Assembly: GCF_009905215.1 (NCBI RefSeq)
Contig: NZ_CP047593.1
Location: 434,001 to 498,000 of the forward strand
Source of the DNA: Tichowtungia aerotolerans
GTDB taxonomy: Bacteria > Verrucomicrobiota > Kiritimatiellia > Kiritimatiellales > Tichowtungiaceae
DNA length: 64,000 bases
Direction: 5' to 3'
The position numbers were made by a program, and so were the translations under genes. The notes beneath the pieces were generated by a model. The model was not told the DNA's origin. It ran no database searches and worked only from the letters and a program-made list of their open reading frames with translations. Every line of letters begins with the position of its first letter. The first letter of the stretch is position 1. Below are positions 28,481 to 37,594 of this stretch, piece after piece.

Positions 28481-30190
28481 CCCCTTGCCTCTGCGGGCGT
28501 GAGGACGAAGCTGCTTCATCTGAGTGCGGCGCTCAGCGAGGCCGCGGATCACGGGAACCGGCTTGCCGGTTTCGTAGTCGAGGCCGGTATAATAGGTCGC
28601 GGCGGCCGCGGTCATCGGCAGCGGGATAAAATCCTGTACCTGCTGCAGCTTCCACTCCTCTTCACGCACAAACTGCTCAACCGCCTTCATCTCTTTCTCG
28701 GTCGAACCCGGGAAGTTGGAAATGAAGTACGGAACCAGATACTGCTTCTTGCCGGCCTTGCGACTTTCCTTCTCAAACGCCTTCTGAAATTCAAGAAAAC
28801 ACTGTGGTCCCGGCTTGCGCATTTTTTTGAGCACCTCGGCGTGCATGTGTTCCGGTGCCACTTTCAGATGACCCGATACGTGATACTTCGCCAGCTCGCG
28901 AATGTACTCCGGAGTGCGCAGCGCCACATCCATGCGAATCCCTGACTGCACAAAAACGTGTTTCACTTTTTCGAGCTCGCGCACTCGGCGCATCAGATGA
29001 ATCGCCGCTGTTGCGTCCAGCTCAAGGTTCGGACAGATCGCGGGATACAGGCAGCTCGACCGTTTACAGGTTTTGCACGCCTCGCAAACGCCGTTGATGC
29101 ATCCATATAAATTCGCCGTCGGCCCGCCAATGTCTGTTACGGTGCCGTGGAACCACGGCTGATTGCTCAATTCTTTCACTTCACGCACCACCGAATCTTC
29201 AGACCGACTCGTCAGAAAACGACCCTGATGAAGACCTAAGCCGCAGAAGGCGCACCCGCCGCCGCAGCCGCGCACAACCGTCACCGATTCCTTAATCATC
29301 GTATACGCCGGAATCTTTTCCTTATACGATGGATGCGCAGCCCGCACATACGGCAGTTCGTAGACCCGATCCATGTCCTCCGTCGAAAGCGGCTCAGCCG
29401 GCGGCTCAATCAGCACCGCGCGCGCACCGTGCATCTGCACCAGCGGTCTGCCGGAAAACGGATTCTGTTCGCGCTCTGTCAGGCGCGTCAGCTCTCGCAC
29501 CTTTGCTTTGTCCGTCTTGCACTCTTCAAACGAAGGAAGCACCACACATGCGGACAAATCGAGCGAGTTGGTTTCTTTGCCACCGAGAAAACGTGCCGTA
29601 CCGGGAATCCCTGCCAGCGCTTCACCGTCATTCACCCGCCGAGCCGTTTCTCGAATCGCGCGCTCGCCCATGCCGTAGACCAGCAGGTCCGCCTTGGAAT
29701 CCGCCAGAACCGACGGGCGCAGCTTATCCTGCCAGTAATCGTAGTGAACCGTACGACGCATGCTGGCCTCAATGCCGCCAAGCACCGTGGTTACTCCCGG
29801 AAAAACTTTTTTGACCAACTGCGTATAAACCATCGATGCCAGATTCGGTCGTTTCCCGACCACGCCGCCGGGCGTGTAGGAATCCTCTTTACGTTTGCGG
29901 CGCGCAGCGGTGTAGTTCGAGAGCATCGAATCCAGATTGCCCGCCGTAATCCCACAAAAAAGACGCGGACGGCCCATCACGGTCAACGACTCGGGATCGG
30001 CCCAGTCCGGCTGGGAAATAATGCCGACGCGCCAGCCGTCAGCCTCGAGCACACGGCCGATCACCGCCGCGCCAAACGCCGGATGGTCCACATACGCGTC
30101 ACCGGTAATCACCAGTACGTCGAGCTCATCCCATCCGCGCGCATCCATCTCCCTCCGGGACATGGGTAAAAACTGTTGTTCTTTAGACAT
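28466..30190 (-). CDS. YgiQ-family radical SAM protein
   Basis: 574 residues. N-terminal cobalamin-binding-like region LDVLVITGDAYVDHPAFGAA, then the radical SAM cluster motif RGCGGGCAFCGLGLHQGR, and an additional Cys-rich stretch CEACKTCKRSSCLYPAICPN that could hold a second Fe-S cluster. The C-terminal part PLPMTAAAATYYTGLDYETG belongs to the DUF3362 portion. Function is unknown in all family members. ATG 30190 fits the family start (KEQQFLPMSRREMDARGWDE). ATG 30208 is also possible and would use the GGAA of an adjacent degenerate palindrome as its ribosome site. Confidence 0.9.
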   Translation of the reverse strand: MSKEQQFLPMSRREMDARGWDELDVLVITGDAYVDHPAFGAAVIGRVLEADGWRVGIISQPDWADPESLTVMGRPRLFCGITAGNLDSMLSNYTAARRKRKEDSYTPGGVVGKRPNLASMVYTQLVKKVFPGVTTVLGGIEASMRRTVHYDYWQDKLRPSVLADSKADLLVYGMGERAIRETARRVNDGEALAGIPGTARFLGGKETNSLDLSACVVLPSFEECKTDKAKVRELTRLTEREQNPFSGRPLVQMHGARAVLIEPPAEPLSTEDMDRVYELPYVRAAHPSYKEKIPAYTMIKESVTVVRGCGGGCAFCGLGLHQGRFLTSRSEDSVVREVKELSNQPWFHGTVTDIGGPTANLYGCINGVCEACKTCKRSSCLYPAICPNLELDATAAIHLMRRVRELEKVKHVFVQSGIRMDVALRTPEYIRELAKYHVSGHLKVAPEHMHAEVLKKMRKPGPQCFLEFQKAFEKESRKAGKKQYLVPYFISNFPGSTEKEMKAVEQFVREEEWKLQQVQDFIPLPMTAAAATYYTGLDYETGKPVPVIRGLAERRTQMKQLRPHARRGKGKRNR

Positions 30191-30211
30191 TGGGAAACAG
30201 CGTCTCATATT

Positions 30212-30266
30212 TTCCAATGCTTGGGAATCCAATCTGTGCAGCAACACAATGGCGTCCAAATCCTGG
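30212..30266. repeat. degenerate TTCCAA palindrome pair
   Basis: TTCCAATGCTTGGGAA at 30212-30227 and GTCCAAATCCTGGAAA near 30251-30266, both with mismatches, in the gap between the YgiQ and phospholipase D genes. They look like eroded copies of the perfect pairs elsewhere. Confidence 0.6.
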
Positions 30267-30273
30267 AAACGGC

Positions 30274-31941
30274 TCAAAGAATCGGCGCGGCAAGGCCGTT
30301 GATGACTTTGAGAATCCGGGTCTGGGTTTCGTTGGGCGCAGCCAGCGTTTCGTCTTCCGGGAAACTGCCGACATTCTGATAATGCGTATAGAAATCGGGG
30401 TGACCCGGCGACAGCGGCGCCATTCCCGCCAGCAGATCAAAACTGGCCGTGTTGCGAATCGGCCACAGGTCCGCCGGAATAGAAGCCGAAATCCTCTCGA
30501 AAAAGGAATTCACCTTGTCCAGGCTGAGCGGAATTTCCCGACGGGCGATCACCCAGCTGTTGCCCGCCCGCATGTCGTTCTCGATATTTTCCTGGACCAA
30601 CCCGGCGATTTTCGGGTCATAAATCAGCAGGCCGACCTCTGTGTTCAAATTGGCCGACCGCGGATCCAGATTAAAGGTCCCGATGTAAGCCACACGCCCA
30701 TCCATCACAAACGATTTTGCATGAATACAGAGGTATGGCTGTTTTTTCTTTTCTCCCGCGGCGGCTTTCTGCTCCGCCAGCGCCTTCATTTTTGGATAGG
30801 CAGGAAAAACGGTCAGTAAATTGCCAGGCAGCGGTCTGTATTCATAGATATGGAATCCGAGGTCTTCGATGTAGAGCGACCGCCATTTGTAATTCGCGGA
30901 GTAAGCCATAATATTGTCGGTTGCTCCAAAACTGTTCGACGAAACCTTCACCTTCAAATCCGGATTTTCCGCTTTTTTCCGCAGGAAAAAATCCCGCATC
31001 GGCTTGTCCAGCACCAGATAGGGACTCTGCAGCACCAGCTCATCGTTCCAGTTTTCCAGCTCCTTGCGCAGTCGGGCGGTAATAACGCCGTCTCCGTTCA
31101 GTCCCCATCGGGAATTTTTGCCCGGCTTATCGCAAATAAAATCCACTCGCTGCGCCGGAAGAAGGACATCCGCAAAGCGGTCCTGAATCTGCGCGGCATC
31201 GTCGGCCATCGGACTCAGCTCATCAAAAAAGCCGTGCAGCTCAAACTCATCCCATGTTTCGTAGCGGGTAAATCCGCCGGCTTCCAGCCGCTTGCGAACA
31301 TCGAGCAAATCATGTCCAGCAACCGCATAGTTATAGCCCCAGAACTGTTCAAACGATTTCTCGATATCGCGCACCACCGGACCGACCACCAGCACATCAC
31401 GGTCCTTGAAATTCATGCCGATCGAAAAATCATAATAGGTGTTTTCAATATTACGACCGCCCGTGATCGCAACTTTCCCGTCCACCGTAATAATCTTGTT
31501 ATGCATCCGCTGATTCGTATTCCGGAATGCAAACAGCACATCCATCAACCCGCGAAGTTTGGACGGGTTCAGCCGATCTCCCATCGGGCGATAATATTTC
31601 AGTTCCAGATTCGGATGCACATCCGCCAAAAATGCCGCCAGATCCCGATCCTTGTCCGACGCGATATGATCCGTAATCATTCGGACCTTCACACCGCGCT
31701 TCGCCGCCTGAATCAGCTCATACATAAACAGGCGCCCGCACTCGTCATTGGTCAGAATGAACGTCTGGACATCAATCGACTTCTTTGCATTACGGAACAG
31801 GTGCACCCGAAGCAGCATCGCATCGTATCCGCTGTTTACAATCGCCACCCGATTCGTTCCGTCCTGCGGCCCGAACAGCGGCGATTCCGCCGCCGCTCCG
31901 ATCGCTGCCGCCAGAAACACCAAACACAAAAACCGTTTCAT
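30274..31941 (-). CDS. secreted phospholipase D-like protein
   Basis: 555 residues. Signal peptide MKRFLCLVFLAAAIGAAAES. Two HKD half-sites: HNKIITVDGKVAITGGRN near residue 165 and HAKSFVMDGRVAYIGTFNLD near 425. Both histidines and lysines are intact, so the enzyme should be active, probably on phospholipids in the periplasm. The layout resembles cardiolipin synthase C (ClsC/YmdC) more than nucleases such as Nuc. ATG 31941 is chosen because it begins the signal peptide and has AGGAGACAGGAA upstream; the frame is open 21 codons further. Divergent from the E1-KAS III fusion gene, with a palindrome between. Confidence 0.88.
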   Translation of the reverse strand: MKRFLCLVFLAAAIGAAAESPLFGPQDGTNRVAIVNSGYDAMLLRVHLFRNAKKSIDVQTFILTNDECGRLFMYELIQAAKRGVKVRMITDHIASDKDRDLAAFLADVHPNLELKYYRPMGDRLNPSKLRGLMDVLFAFRNTNQRMHNKIITVDGKVAITGGRNIENTYYDFSIGMNFKDRDVLVVGPVVRDIEKSFEQFWGYNYAVAGHDLLDVRKRLEAGGFTRYETWDEFELHGFFDELSPMADDAAQIQDRFADVLLPAQRVDFICDKPGKNSRWGLNGDGVITARLRKELENWNDELVLQSPYLVLDKPMRDFFLRKKAENPDLKVKVSSNSFGATDNIMAYSANYKWRSLYIEDLGFHIYEYRPLPGNLLTVFPAYPKMKALAEQKAAAGEKKKQPYLCIHAKSFVMDGRVAYIGTFNLDPRSANLNTEVGLLIYDPKIAGLVQENIENDMRAGNSWVIARREIPLSLDKVNSFFERISASIPADLWPIRNTASFDLLAGMAPLSPGHPDFYTHYQNVGSFPEDETLAAPNETQTRILKVINGLAAPIL

Positions 31942-31966
31942 TTCCTGTCTCCTGCCGAAAACCCGA

Positions 31967-32013
31967 ATTTCCAACCCCTGAAAAAACCTTCCCAGATTTT
32001 CCAAACATTGGAA
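31967..32013. repeat. TTCCAA palindrome (core ACA) with degenerate partner
   Basis: Perfect copy at 31999-32013 and an eroded one (TTTCCAACCCCTGAAAA) at about 31967. Both lie in the 135-bp divergent region between the phospholipase D-like gene and the E1-lipoyl-KAS III gene, where promoters of both must be. Confidence 0.85.
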
Positions 32014-32076
32014 AATATATTCGACCTTCCGGGAGGAGCCTGCCTAGTATGCCGCTTTAATATAGATAGACGACTC

Positions 32077-35000
32077 ATGCAAAAACAAGATACCGACCTT
32101 TTTCTCAGTATTTACAGAAATATGCTGGCATCGCGGAAAGCCGACGCTGTGCAGGAGGACGCCGCCCAGCGCGGAGAAGCCTTTTTCTACATTCCTTCGT
32201 CCGGTCACGAGGCAATGGCCGCACTGGCTCCGCACCTGACGGAAGCGGACTGGCTGCACTGCCACTACCGCGACCGCGCACTGATGCTCGCCCGCGGCGT
32301 CACGCTGACCGATGTTCTCCTTGACCTGCTCGGGAAATCCGGGTCGCCGTCGGAAGGCCGCCGCATGCCCGCGTTTGCCAACAGCCATGCGCTGCGTCTG
32401 CTGAGTGCACCAACCTGCGTGGCCAATAACGCCCTGCAGGCTGTCGGCGTCGCCCAGGCCGTTAAAGCAAAAGGCGAAATCGTCTACTGCGGAATCGGCG
32501 ACGGAGGAACTCAGGAAGGCGAATATCTCGAAGCAATCGCAGAAGCTGTCCGTTCCGAACTGCCCGTTCTGTTTGTGGTGCAGAACAACAAATACGCACT
32601 CTCCACTCTGTCCAAGGGCCGCACCTTCTTCTCGCGTCCCGATGGAGATGCGGATGAATTTTACGGAATTCCAATTCTGCGCTGCGACGGCACCAATGCC
32701 GTCGAAACCCATGCGGTTTTCGGGGAAGCGGTTTCCAAGGTTCGGAAAAACCAGCCCCAGATTGTTGTGATGGACGTTGAGCGGCTGATGAGCCACACCA
32801 ACGCCGACGACCACTCGCTCTACCGCTCGGCCGAAGATATCCGCGAGATGCTCGAAAACTCCGATCCGATCCTGATTCTGGCGGAAAAGCTGATCGAAGC
32901 CGGCATTCCGGAAGATGAGCTGAAAAAGATCGAACACGAGATCAACCACGAACTCGACGAAGCCTTTACCGCCGCGCGCAAAGCGCCGATCTGCCAAACC
33001 GAGCTGCATGCCAAAAAGCCGATTGTCTCAGGAAAAGAGGAACAGCGTGCTGACGGCGACGCCCTGACGATGATTGAGGCAATGCGCTCGGTAATCCGCG
33101 CCCGCCTCGACAGCGATCCGGATGCTTATTTTTATGGCGAAGATATTGAAGACCCCAAAGGTGATGTGTTCGGCCTCACCCGCGGCGTCGGCAAGGATTT
33201 CCCGAAGCAGGTGGTCAATTCGCCGCTGAGTGAAGCGACGATTGTCGGCGCGGCTATCGGCCAGTCGCTGACGGGCAAAAAGCCGGTCGCCTGCATTCAG
33301 TTTGTCGACTTTATGCTGCCGGCCTTCAACCAGATAGCCGCCGAGCTCGGCGCGATGTGGTGGCGCACCAACGGACAGTGGGAATGCCCGGTTACGGTGA
33401 TGGCCATTTGCGGCGGCTACCGCCCCGGCCTCGGACCGTACCATGCGCAGACCTTTGATGCCACCTTCGCGCATATTCCCGGCCTCGACGTACTGATGCC
33501 GTCGACTGCCGCCGATGCCGCCGGCCTGCTCAACGCTTCGTTCGAGTCAGGTCGTCCGACGATTTTTCTCTTCCCGAAAAACCTGATCAATGACCGCTCG
33601 GTCTGCTGTGCAGACAACGCTGCCGAACAGTTTGTACCGATCGGAAAAGCGCGCGTGACGCGCCCTGGCAAAGACCTGACTATTGTCAGCTGGGGCTCCA
33701 CCATGCCGCTGTGCGAAAAAACCGCCGATGCACTCGAAGAAGCCGGTGCTTTTGCGGAGCTGATCGACCTGCGTTCCCTCTCTCCGTGGGATCAGGAAAC
33801 CGTCCTCTCTTCCGCACAAAAAACCGGCAAACTGCTGGTCGTCCACGAAGACAATCACACCTGCGGACTCGGCGGCGAAATCCTCGCCACCGTGGCCGAA
33901 AAAACCGACGGCATCAAAATGGCGCGCGTTGCGCGGGCCGACACCTACATCCCCTACCACTTTGAAAGCCAGATCGACGTCCTGCCCTCATTCAAAAGCG
34001 TGCTCACCCAAGCCGCCGAACTGACCGGCTATTCACTTGAATGGCAGAAGCCGGTCGAGGAAGCCGAGGGCATGGTCACAGTCAATGCAATCGGATCCAG
34101 CCCGTCTGATAAAACAGTGACGATCACAGAACTGCAGGTGGAAGCCGGACAAGCCGTACAGGCCGGCGACATTCTCGCTTCGGTGGAAGCCGACAAAGCC
34201 ACGATGGAAATTTCCACACCGGTTGACGGCATCGTCGAAGAACTGCTTCTGGAAGAAGGCGATTCCGTTGATGTCGGCACACCGCTGGCGCGCATCAAAA
34301 CAGAAGAAACCGACCTGATCAAAAAGCCGGTTACATCGGAAAACCCCGGCACCCCGATTCTGGAAAAACTGTTTTCTGCAGACATTCCAAGCATTGAAAA
34401 AACCGTTTCCGAAGTTCGGAAACCGATTCTTCTTTCGTCGATTTCCACGGTGCTTGGTGCACGTAAGATTGTGAACGAGGATCTGGTGAACCCGAATGAC
34501 GAATGGGATTCGGCCGCCATCCAGAAACGAACCGGGATCGAAACGCGCTACTGGATCGATGGAACCCAGGATGTCACATCCATGGCCGTACAGGCCGTGC
34601 GTGACCTGCTGGCCAAGGAACGGCTGGAACCGTCCGATATTGACGCGTTGGTTTGCTCAACCGGAACGCCGACGGCCATGACTCCGTCGCTCGCCTGCCG
34701 CGTTCTGCGCGCACTCTCGCCCGAAAAAGGCGAACTCTTGATGCAGGCGCACGACGTAAACGCCGCCTGTTCCGGATATATGTACGCCCTGCAGAATGCA
34801 GTCGACATCCTGCGCGATGATCCATCGAAAAAAGTTATCGTCATCACCGCCGAGACGCTGTCGCCAATGATCAACCACGACGACCCGAAAACCAGCGTTC
34901 TTTTCGGCGACGCGGCAACCGCATCCCTGCTCTCCTGCGAACCGCGGCAAGGAAACATTAACGCGCTCGTTAACCGTCCGGTTCTTTCCGCAAAAGGCGT

Positions 35001-35385
35001 CGCTGACAAAGTGCTCTACGTACCCAATATGGGAAGCGAAGAAAAAATTGCGATGGAAGGCCTCACGGTCTTCAAGGTCGCGGTGAAGAAGATGATCGAT
35101 ATGCTGTCCAAAGCATGCGCCGACCGCGGCATTGCTGTGGACGAACTCGACCAGATCGTTCCACATCAGGCCAACGAACGGATTATCGAAGCCATCCGCA
35201 AAACGATCAAATATCCGCCGGAGAAAATGTTCAACCACATCTGCAAATACGCAAACACATCGTCGAACACAATTCCGTTTGCTCTGACCGAACTGATGCC
35301 GCAGCTCGAAAAAGACGCGCGAGTCGGCCTGACCGCCTTTGGCGGCGGCTTTACCTTCGGTGCCGCAGTAATTGAAAAGCAGTAG
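32077..35385 (+). CDS. E1-alpha/E1-beta/lipoyl/ketoacyl-ACP synthase III fusion
   Basis: 1102 residues in one frame. (1) Residues ~1-325: 2-oxoacid dehydrogenase E1-alpha, with the thiamine-diphosphate motif GIGDGGTQEGEYLEA (G141-D142-G143) ending in NN at 170-171. (2) ~329-660: E1-beta (EAMRSVIRARLDSDPDAYFY, HEDNHTCGLGGEI). (3) ~666-742: lipoyl domain with acceptor lysine K707 in EADKATMEI. (4) A ~40-residue linker. (5) 784-1102: full-length KAS III with active triad C898 (NAACSGY), H1030 (PHQAN) and N1060 (YANTSSN); the 132 and 30 residue spacings equal those of E. coli FabH. There is no E2 acyltransferase or E3 domain. The design suggests decarboxylation of a 2-oxo acid, acyl transfer to lipoyl, then to the KAS cysteine for condensation with malonyl-ACP. 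ATG 32077 has only a weak ribosome site. The frame is open far upstream but antisense to another gene. Confidence 0.92.
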   Translation: MQKQDTDLFLSIYRNMLASRKADAVQEDAAQRGEAFFYIPSSGHEAMAALAPHLTEADWLHCHYRDRALMLARGVTLTDVLLDLLGKSGSPSEGRRMPAFANSHALRLLSAPTCVANNALQAVGVAQAVKAKGEIVYCGIGDGGTQEGEYLEAIAEAVRSELPVLFVVQNNKYALSTLSKGRTFFSRPDGDADEFYGIPILRCDGTNAVETHAVFGEAVSKVRKNQPQIVVMDVERLMSHTNADDHSLYRSAEDIREMLENSDPILILAEKLIEAGIPEDELKKIEHEINHELDEAFTAARKAPICQTELHAKKPIVSGKEEQRADGDALTMIEAMRSVIRARLDSDPDAYFYGEDIEDPKGDVFGLTRGVGKDFPKQVVNSPLSEATIVGAAIGQSLTGKKPVACIQFVDFMLPAFNQIAAELGAMWWRTNGQWECPVTVMAICGGYRPGLGPYHAQTFDATFAHIPGLDVLMPSTAADAAGLLNASFESGRPTIFLFPKNLINDRSVCCADNAAEQFVPIGKARVTRPGKDLTIVSWGSTMPLCEKTADALEEAGAFAELIDLRSLSPWDQETVLSSAQKTGKLLVVHEDNHTCGLGGEILATVAEKTDGIKMARVARADTYIPYHFESQIDVLPSFKSVLTQAAELTGYSLEWQKPVEEAEGMVTVNAIGSSPSDKTVTITELQVEAGQAVQAGDILASVEADKATMEISTPVDGIVEELLLEEGDSVDVGTPLARIKTEETDLIKKPVTSENPGTPILEKLFSADIPSIEKTVSEVRKPILLSSISTVLGARKIVNEDLVNPNDEWDSAAIQKRTGIETRYWIDGTQDVTSMAVQAVRDLLAKERLEPSDIDALVCSTGTPTAMTPSLACRVLRALSPEKGELLMQAHDVNAACSGYMYALQNAVDILRDDPSKKVIVITAETLSPMINHDDPKTSVLFGDAATASLLSCEPRQGNINALVNRPVLSAKGVADKVLYVPNMGSEEKIAMEGLTVFKVAVKKMIDMLSKACADRGIAVDELDQIVPHQANERIIEAIRKTIKYPPEKMFNHICKYANTSSNTIPFALTELMPQLEKDARVGLTAFGGGFTFGAAVIEKQ

Positions 35386-35438
35386 ATTCCAAAGGCAGGA
35401 CAGGCTCGGCGATAAAAGCTCCGAGGTTTGAAAAGAAG

Positions 35439-36845
35439 CTAATCGAGAGCGATTTCCTGCTGGTATTCCGGGACTTCGCAGTTCCATCCGGTTTTTTCTG
35501 CAAGCAGTTTCCTGAAGGCTCCGGCGGCTTTCGGCTCGCCGTGTGTCACAAATACACGGCGCGGCGGCTTTTTCATGGAGGTGATCCAGCGCAGCAGCTC
35601 TTCCTGGTCGGCATGCGCGGAAAAGCCGTTTATTTTTTCGATGCGCGCCTTCACTTCGTGTTCTTCTCCGAAGATCCGGATGGGATCTGTCCCTTCAAGA
35701 ATCAAACGGCCCAGGGTTCCGACCGCCTGATACCCCACAAAAAGAATGGTGCTCTCGGGGCGCCCAATGTTGTTTTTGAGATGATGTTTGATGCGGCCAC
35801 CGGTGCACATGCCGGAACCGGCAATAATGATGGCGGTTCCGCTGATGTGATTGATGGCTTTCGACTGGTCCGTTGTGTTTGACAGAGTCAGCCCCGGAAG
35901 GTCGCATGGGTGCTGGCCTTTGCGAAGCAGCTCCAGCGCTTCGTCATCGAACAGTTCGGGATGCTTTTTAAACACTTCGGTCACTTTGATGGCCATCGGG
36001 CTGTCTACAAATGCCAGCAGGTGGGGAATCCGGTCTTCGCGAAGCAGCCCATTGAGGTGATAAAGGAGTTCCTGCGTACGCTCGACAGCAAAGCTGGGAA
36101 TAACAACATTGCCGCCGGCTTCGTTCGTTTCATTGATAATCCGCGCAAGCTCCTCCGGAATGTCTTTGGCATTGCCGTGGACCCGGTCCCCATAGGTTGA
36201 TTCGACCAGAATATAGTCCGCCTCTTCAAAAGAGCTAGGATCATTAATGATCGGAATATCCCAACGACCAACGTCTCCGGAGAACAGAATGCTCCGGGAC
36301 TCATCACCCTGCGTCACCGTCAACCGGATGCTGGTTGATCCGAAGATATGCCCGGCCTCGCGGAACTCAGCAGAAATCCCCTCCCCAACCGCAACCGGAG
36401 CGTCGTAAACCACCGGGCGCATCAACGGAATTGTCTGCTCGACATCCCCCTGCGTATAAAGCGGTTCATACGGAAACGGACTGGTTTTCCCCTGCCGCTC
36501 GTGACGCGCTTTTTTATGCTTCACATCTTCTTCCTGCAGGAACGCAGAATCTTTCATGATAATCTGAGCAATTTCGAGCGTTGCCGAGGTACAAAGAATT
36601 TTCCCCGAAAAGCCCTCCTTCACCAGTTTCGGCAGGCGGCCGCAATGGTCCAGGTGCGCATGCGTCAGCAAAACCGCATCAATGGTTTCCGGAGGCACCG
36701 GGAACGGATCCCAGTTGCGCGATTTCAGGTCGCGTTCCTGATAGAGTCCGCAATCAATTAAAATCCGGGTTCCTGCCGCTTCAATCAGATAGCAGGAGCC
36801 CGTCACATTCTGAGCCGCACCGAAAAAGTTCAGTTTCAAATTCAT
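35439..36845 (-). CDS. beta-CASP metallo-beta-lactamase-fold hydrolase (RNA-type)
   Basis: 468 residues. MBL motif LLTHAHLDHCGRLPKL (HxHxDH), further metal ligands in EAGHIFGSTSIR and SGDVGRWD. The beta-CASP insertion runs ~200-370 with PSFAVERTQELLYHLNGLL. The RMMBL C-terminal part has INGFSAHADQEELLRW and FVTHGEPKAA. Resembles CPSF-73/Ysh1-like bacterial and archaeal nucleases, so an RNA endo/exonuclease role is likely, though substrates are unknown. AAGGAGG precedes ATG 36845. Converges with the fusion gene; the 53 bp between them shows no clear terminator. Confidence 0.92.
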   Translation of the reverse strand: MNLKLNFFGAAQNVTGSCYLIEAAGTRILIDCGLYQERDLKSRNWDPFPVPPETIDAVLLTHAHLDHCGRLPKLVKEGFSGKILCTSATLEIAQIIMKDSAFLQEEDVKHKKARHERQGKTSPFPYEPLYTQGDVEQTIPLMRPVVYDAPVAVGEGISAEFREAGHIFGSTSIRLTVTQGDESRSILFSGDVGRWDIPIINDPSSFEEADYILVESTYGDRVHGNAKDIPEELARIINETNEAGGNVVIPSFAVERTQELLYHLNGLLREDRIPHLLAFVDSPMAIKVTEVFKKHPELFDDEALELLRKGQHPCDLPGLTLSNTTDQSKAINHISGTAIIIAGSGMCTGGRIKHHLKNNIGRPESTILFVGYQAVGTLGRLILEGTDPIRIFGEEHEVKARIEKINGFSAHADQEELLRWITSMKKPPRRVFVTHGEPKAAGAFRKLLAEKTGWNCEVPEYQQEIALD

Positions 36846-36943
36846 CGCAAGTGCCTCCTTAATAAGATCGAGTATAGATCAAATAATGAAGGCGTGGAAC
36901 TCTTTCCTCGACCTCATTTCAACGGAAGCATGCCTCAACGGTT

Positions 36944-37025
36944 TTCCAAACATTGGAAGACAAAAAAACAACCGCCGGCAGCAATGAAAATGCGGTCGGC
37001 GGAACCACTTTTCCAAGGTTTGGAA
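36944..37025. repeat. paired TTCCAA palindromes flanking a terminator
   Basis: 36944-36958 (core ACA) and 37011-37025 (core GGT), both perfect, 52 bp apart. They flank a GC-rich hairpin. Same ACA-left, GGT-right order as at 51.4 kb and 56.3 kb. Confidence 0.9.
36961..37003 (-). terminator. intrinsic terminator of the coiled-coil lipoprotein gene
   Basis: On the minus strand CCGCCG ... CGGCGG (37002-36997 with 36977-36972) encloses a 19-base loop containing a smaller GC pairing, followed by GGTTGTTTTTTTG. A good intrinsic terminator for the gene ending at 37036. Confidence 0.6.
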
Positions 37026-37035
37026 ACAGCTGGAA

Positions 37036-37509
37036 TTATTCGGCGGGTTCTTCGAGATTTTTCACATCGCCTTCGAGCTGTTCGATCACTTTTGCCAGAC
37101 CGGTCAGCTGCCTGCGAAAGACTTCCAAAAGCATTTTATCCTGGGCGGCAACAGAGTCCGCCGCAGCGCGAATTGCACTCTGCTGCGATTTTGCCAGCGT
37201 TTCAACCTCCTGAATCTTCTGGCTAATCACGCCCATATCGCCCTGGGCTTTATTTAGCGCCAGGCTGATATTCAGAATCTTTTCCTCGGCCCGGGCGCTG
37301 ATTTTTTCAAGAGTATCCAACCGCTCAGTCAGGTCCTTCAACTGCACCTCAACAGCGGCAATCTGTTCACTGATACGATCAAACTCCGGCTTTAACTGTT
37401 CTGCCGCAATCTTCTGGTTATTGCTATCGATCATCTCCTGAACCTGTGACGAGGTGGTACAGCCACAGACCAGAAGAATCGCGATCAAAAAAATCCACAA
37501 TGCTCTCAT
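37036..37509 (-). CDS. coiled-coil lipoprotein
   Basis: 157 residues. Signal peptide MRALWIFLIAILLVCGC, with a lipobox-like LVCGC, so lipidated Cys near residue 17. Almost the whole mature part is heptad-patterned helix (LKPEFDRISEQIAAVEVQLK, RLDTLEKISARAEEKILNIS). Residues like these suggest an elongated trimer or dimer in the periplasm, Lpp- or YbgF-N-like. No catalytic motif. Monocistronic with its own terminator. Confidence 0.8.
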   Translation of the reverse strand: MRALWIFLIAILLVCGCTTSSQVQEMIDSNNQKIAAEQLKPEFDRISEQIAAVEVQLKDLTERLDTLEKISARAEEKILNISLALNKAQGDMGVISQKIQEVETLAKSQQSAIRAAADSVAAQDKMLLEVFRRQLTGLAKVIEQLEGDVKNLEEPAE

Positions 37510-37594
37510 TAACTTCTTCCCCTTTTAGAGACAATTCTAACCTTGAACCGCCAGATCGCAAGATTTCTTTAAAGGCCAACAGCAATGCCGTCTA

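Noticed and set aside
30850-32076. The E1-KAS III reading frame stays open 409 codons upstream of its start
   Set aside because: This stretch lies antisense to the phospholipase D-like gene, whose HKD motifs prove it is the coding strand. The upstream peptide has no domain and E1-alpha homology begins at ATG 32077.
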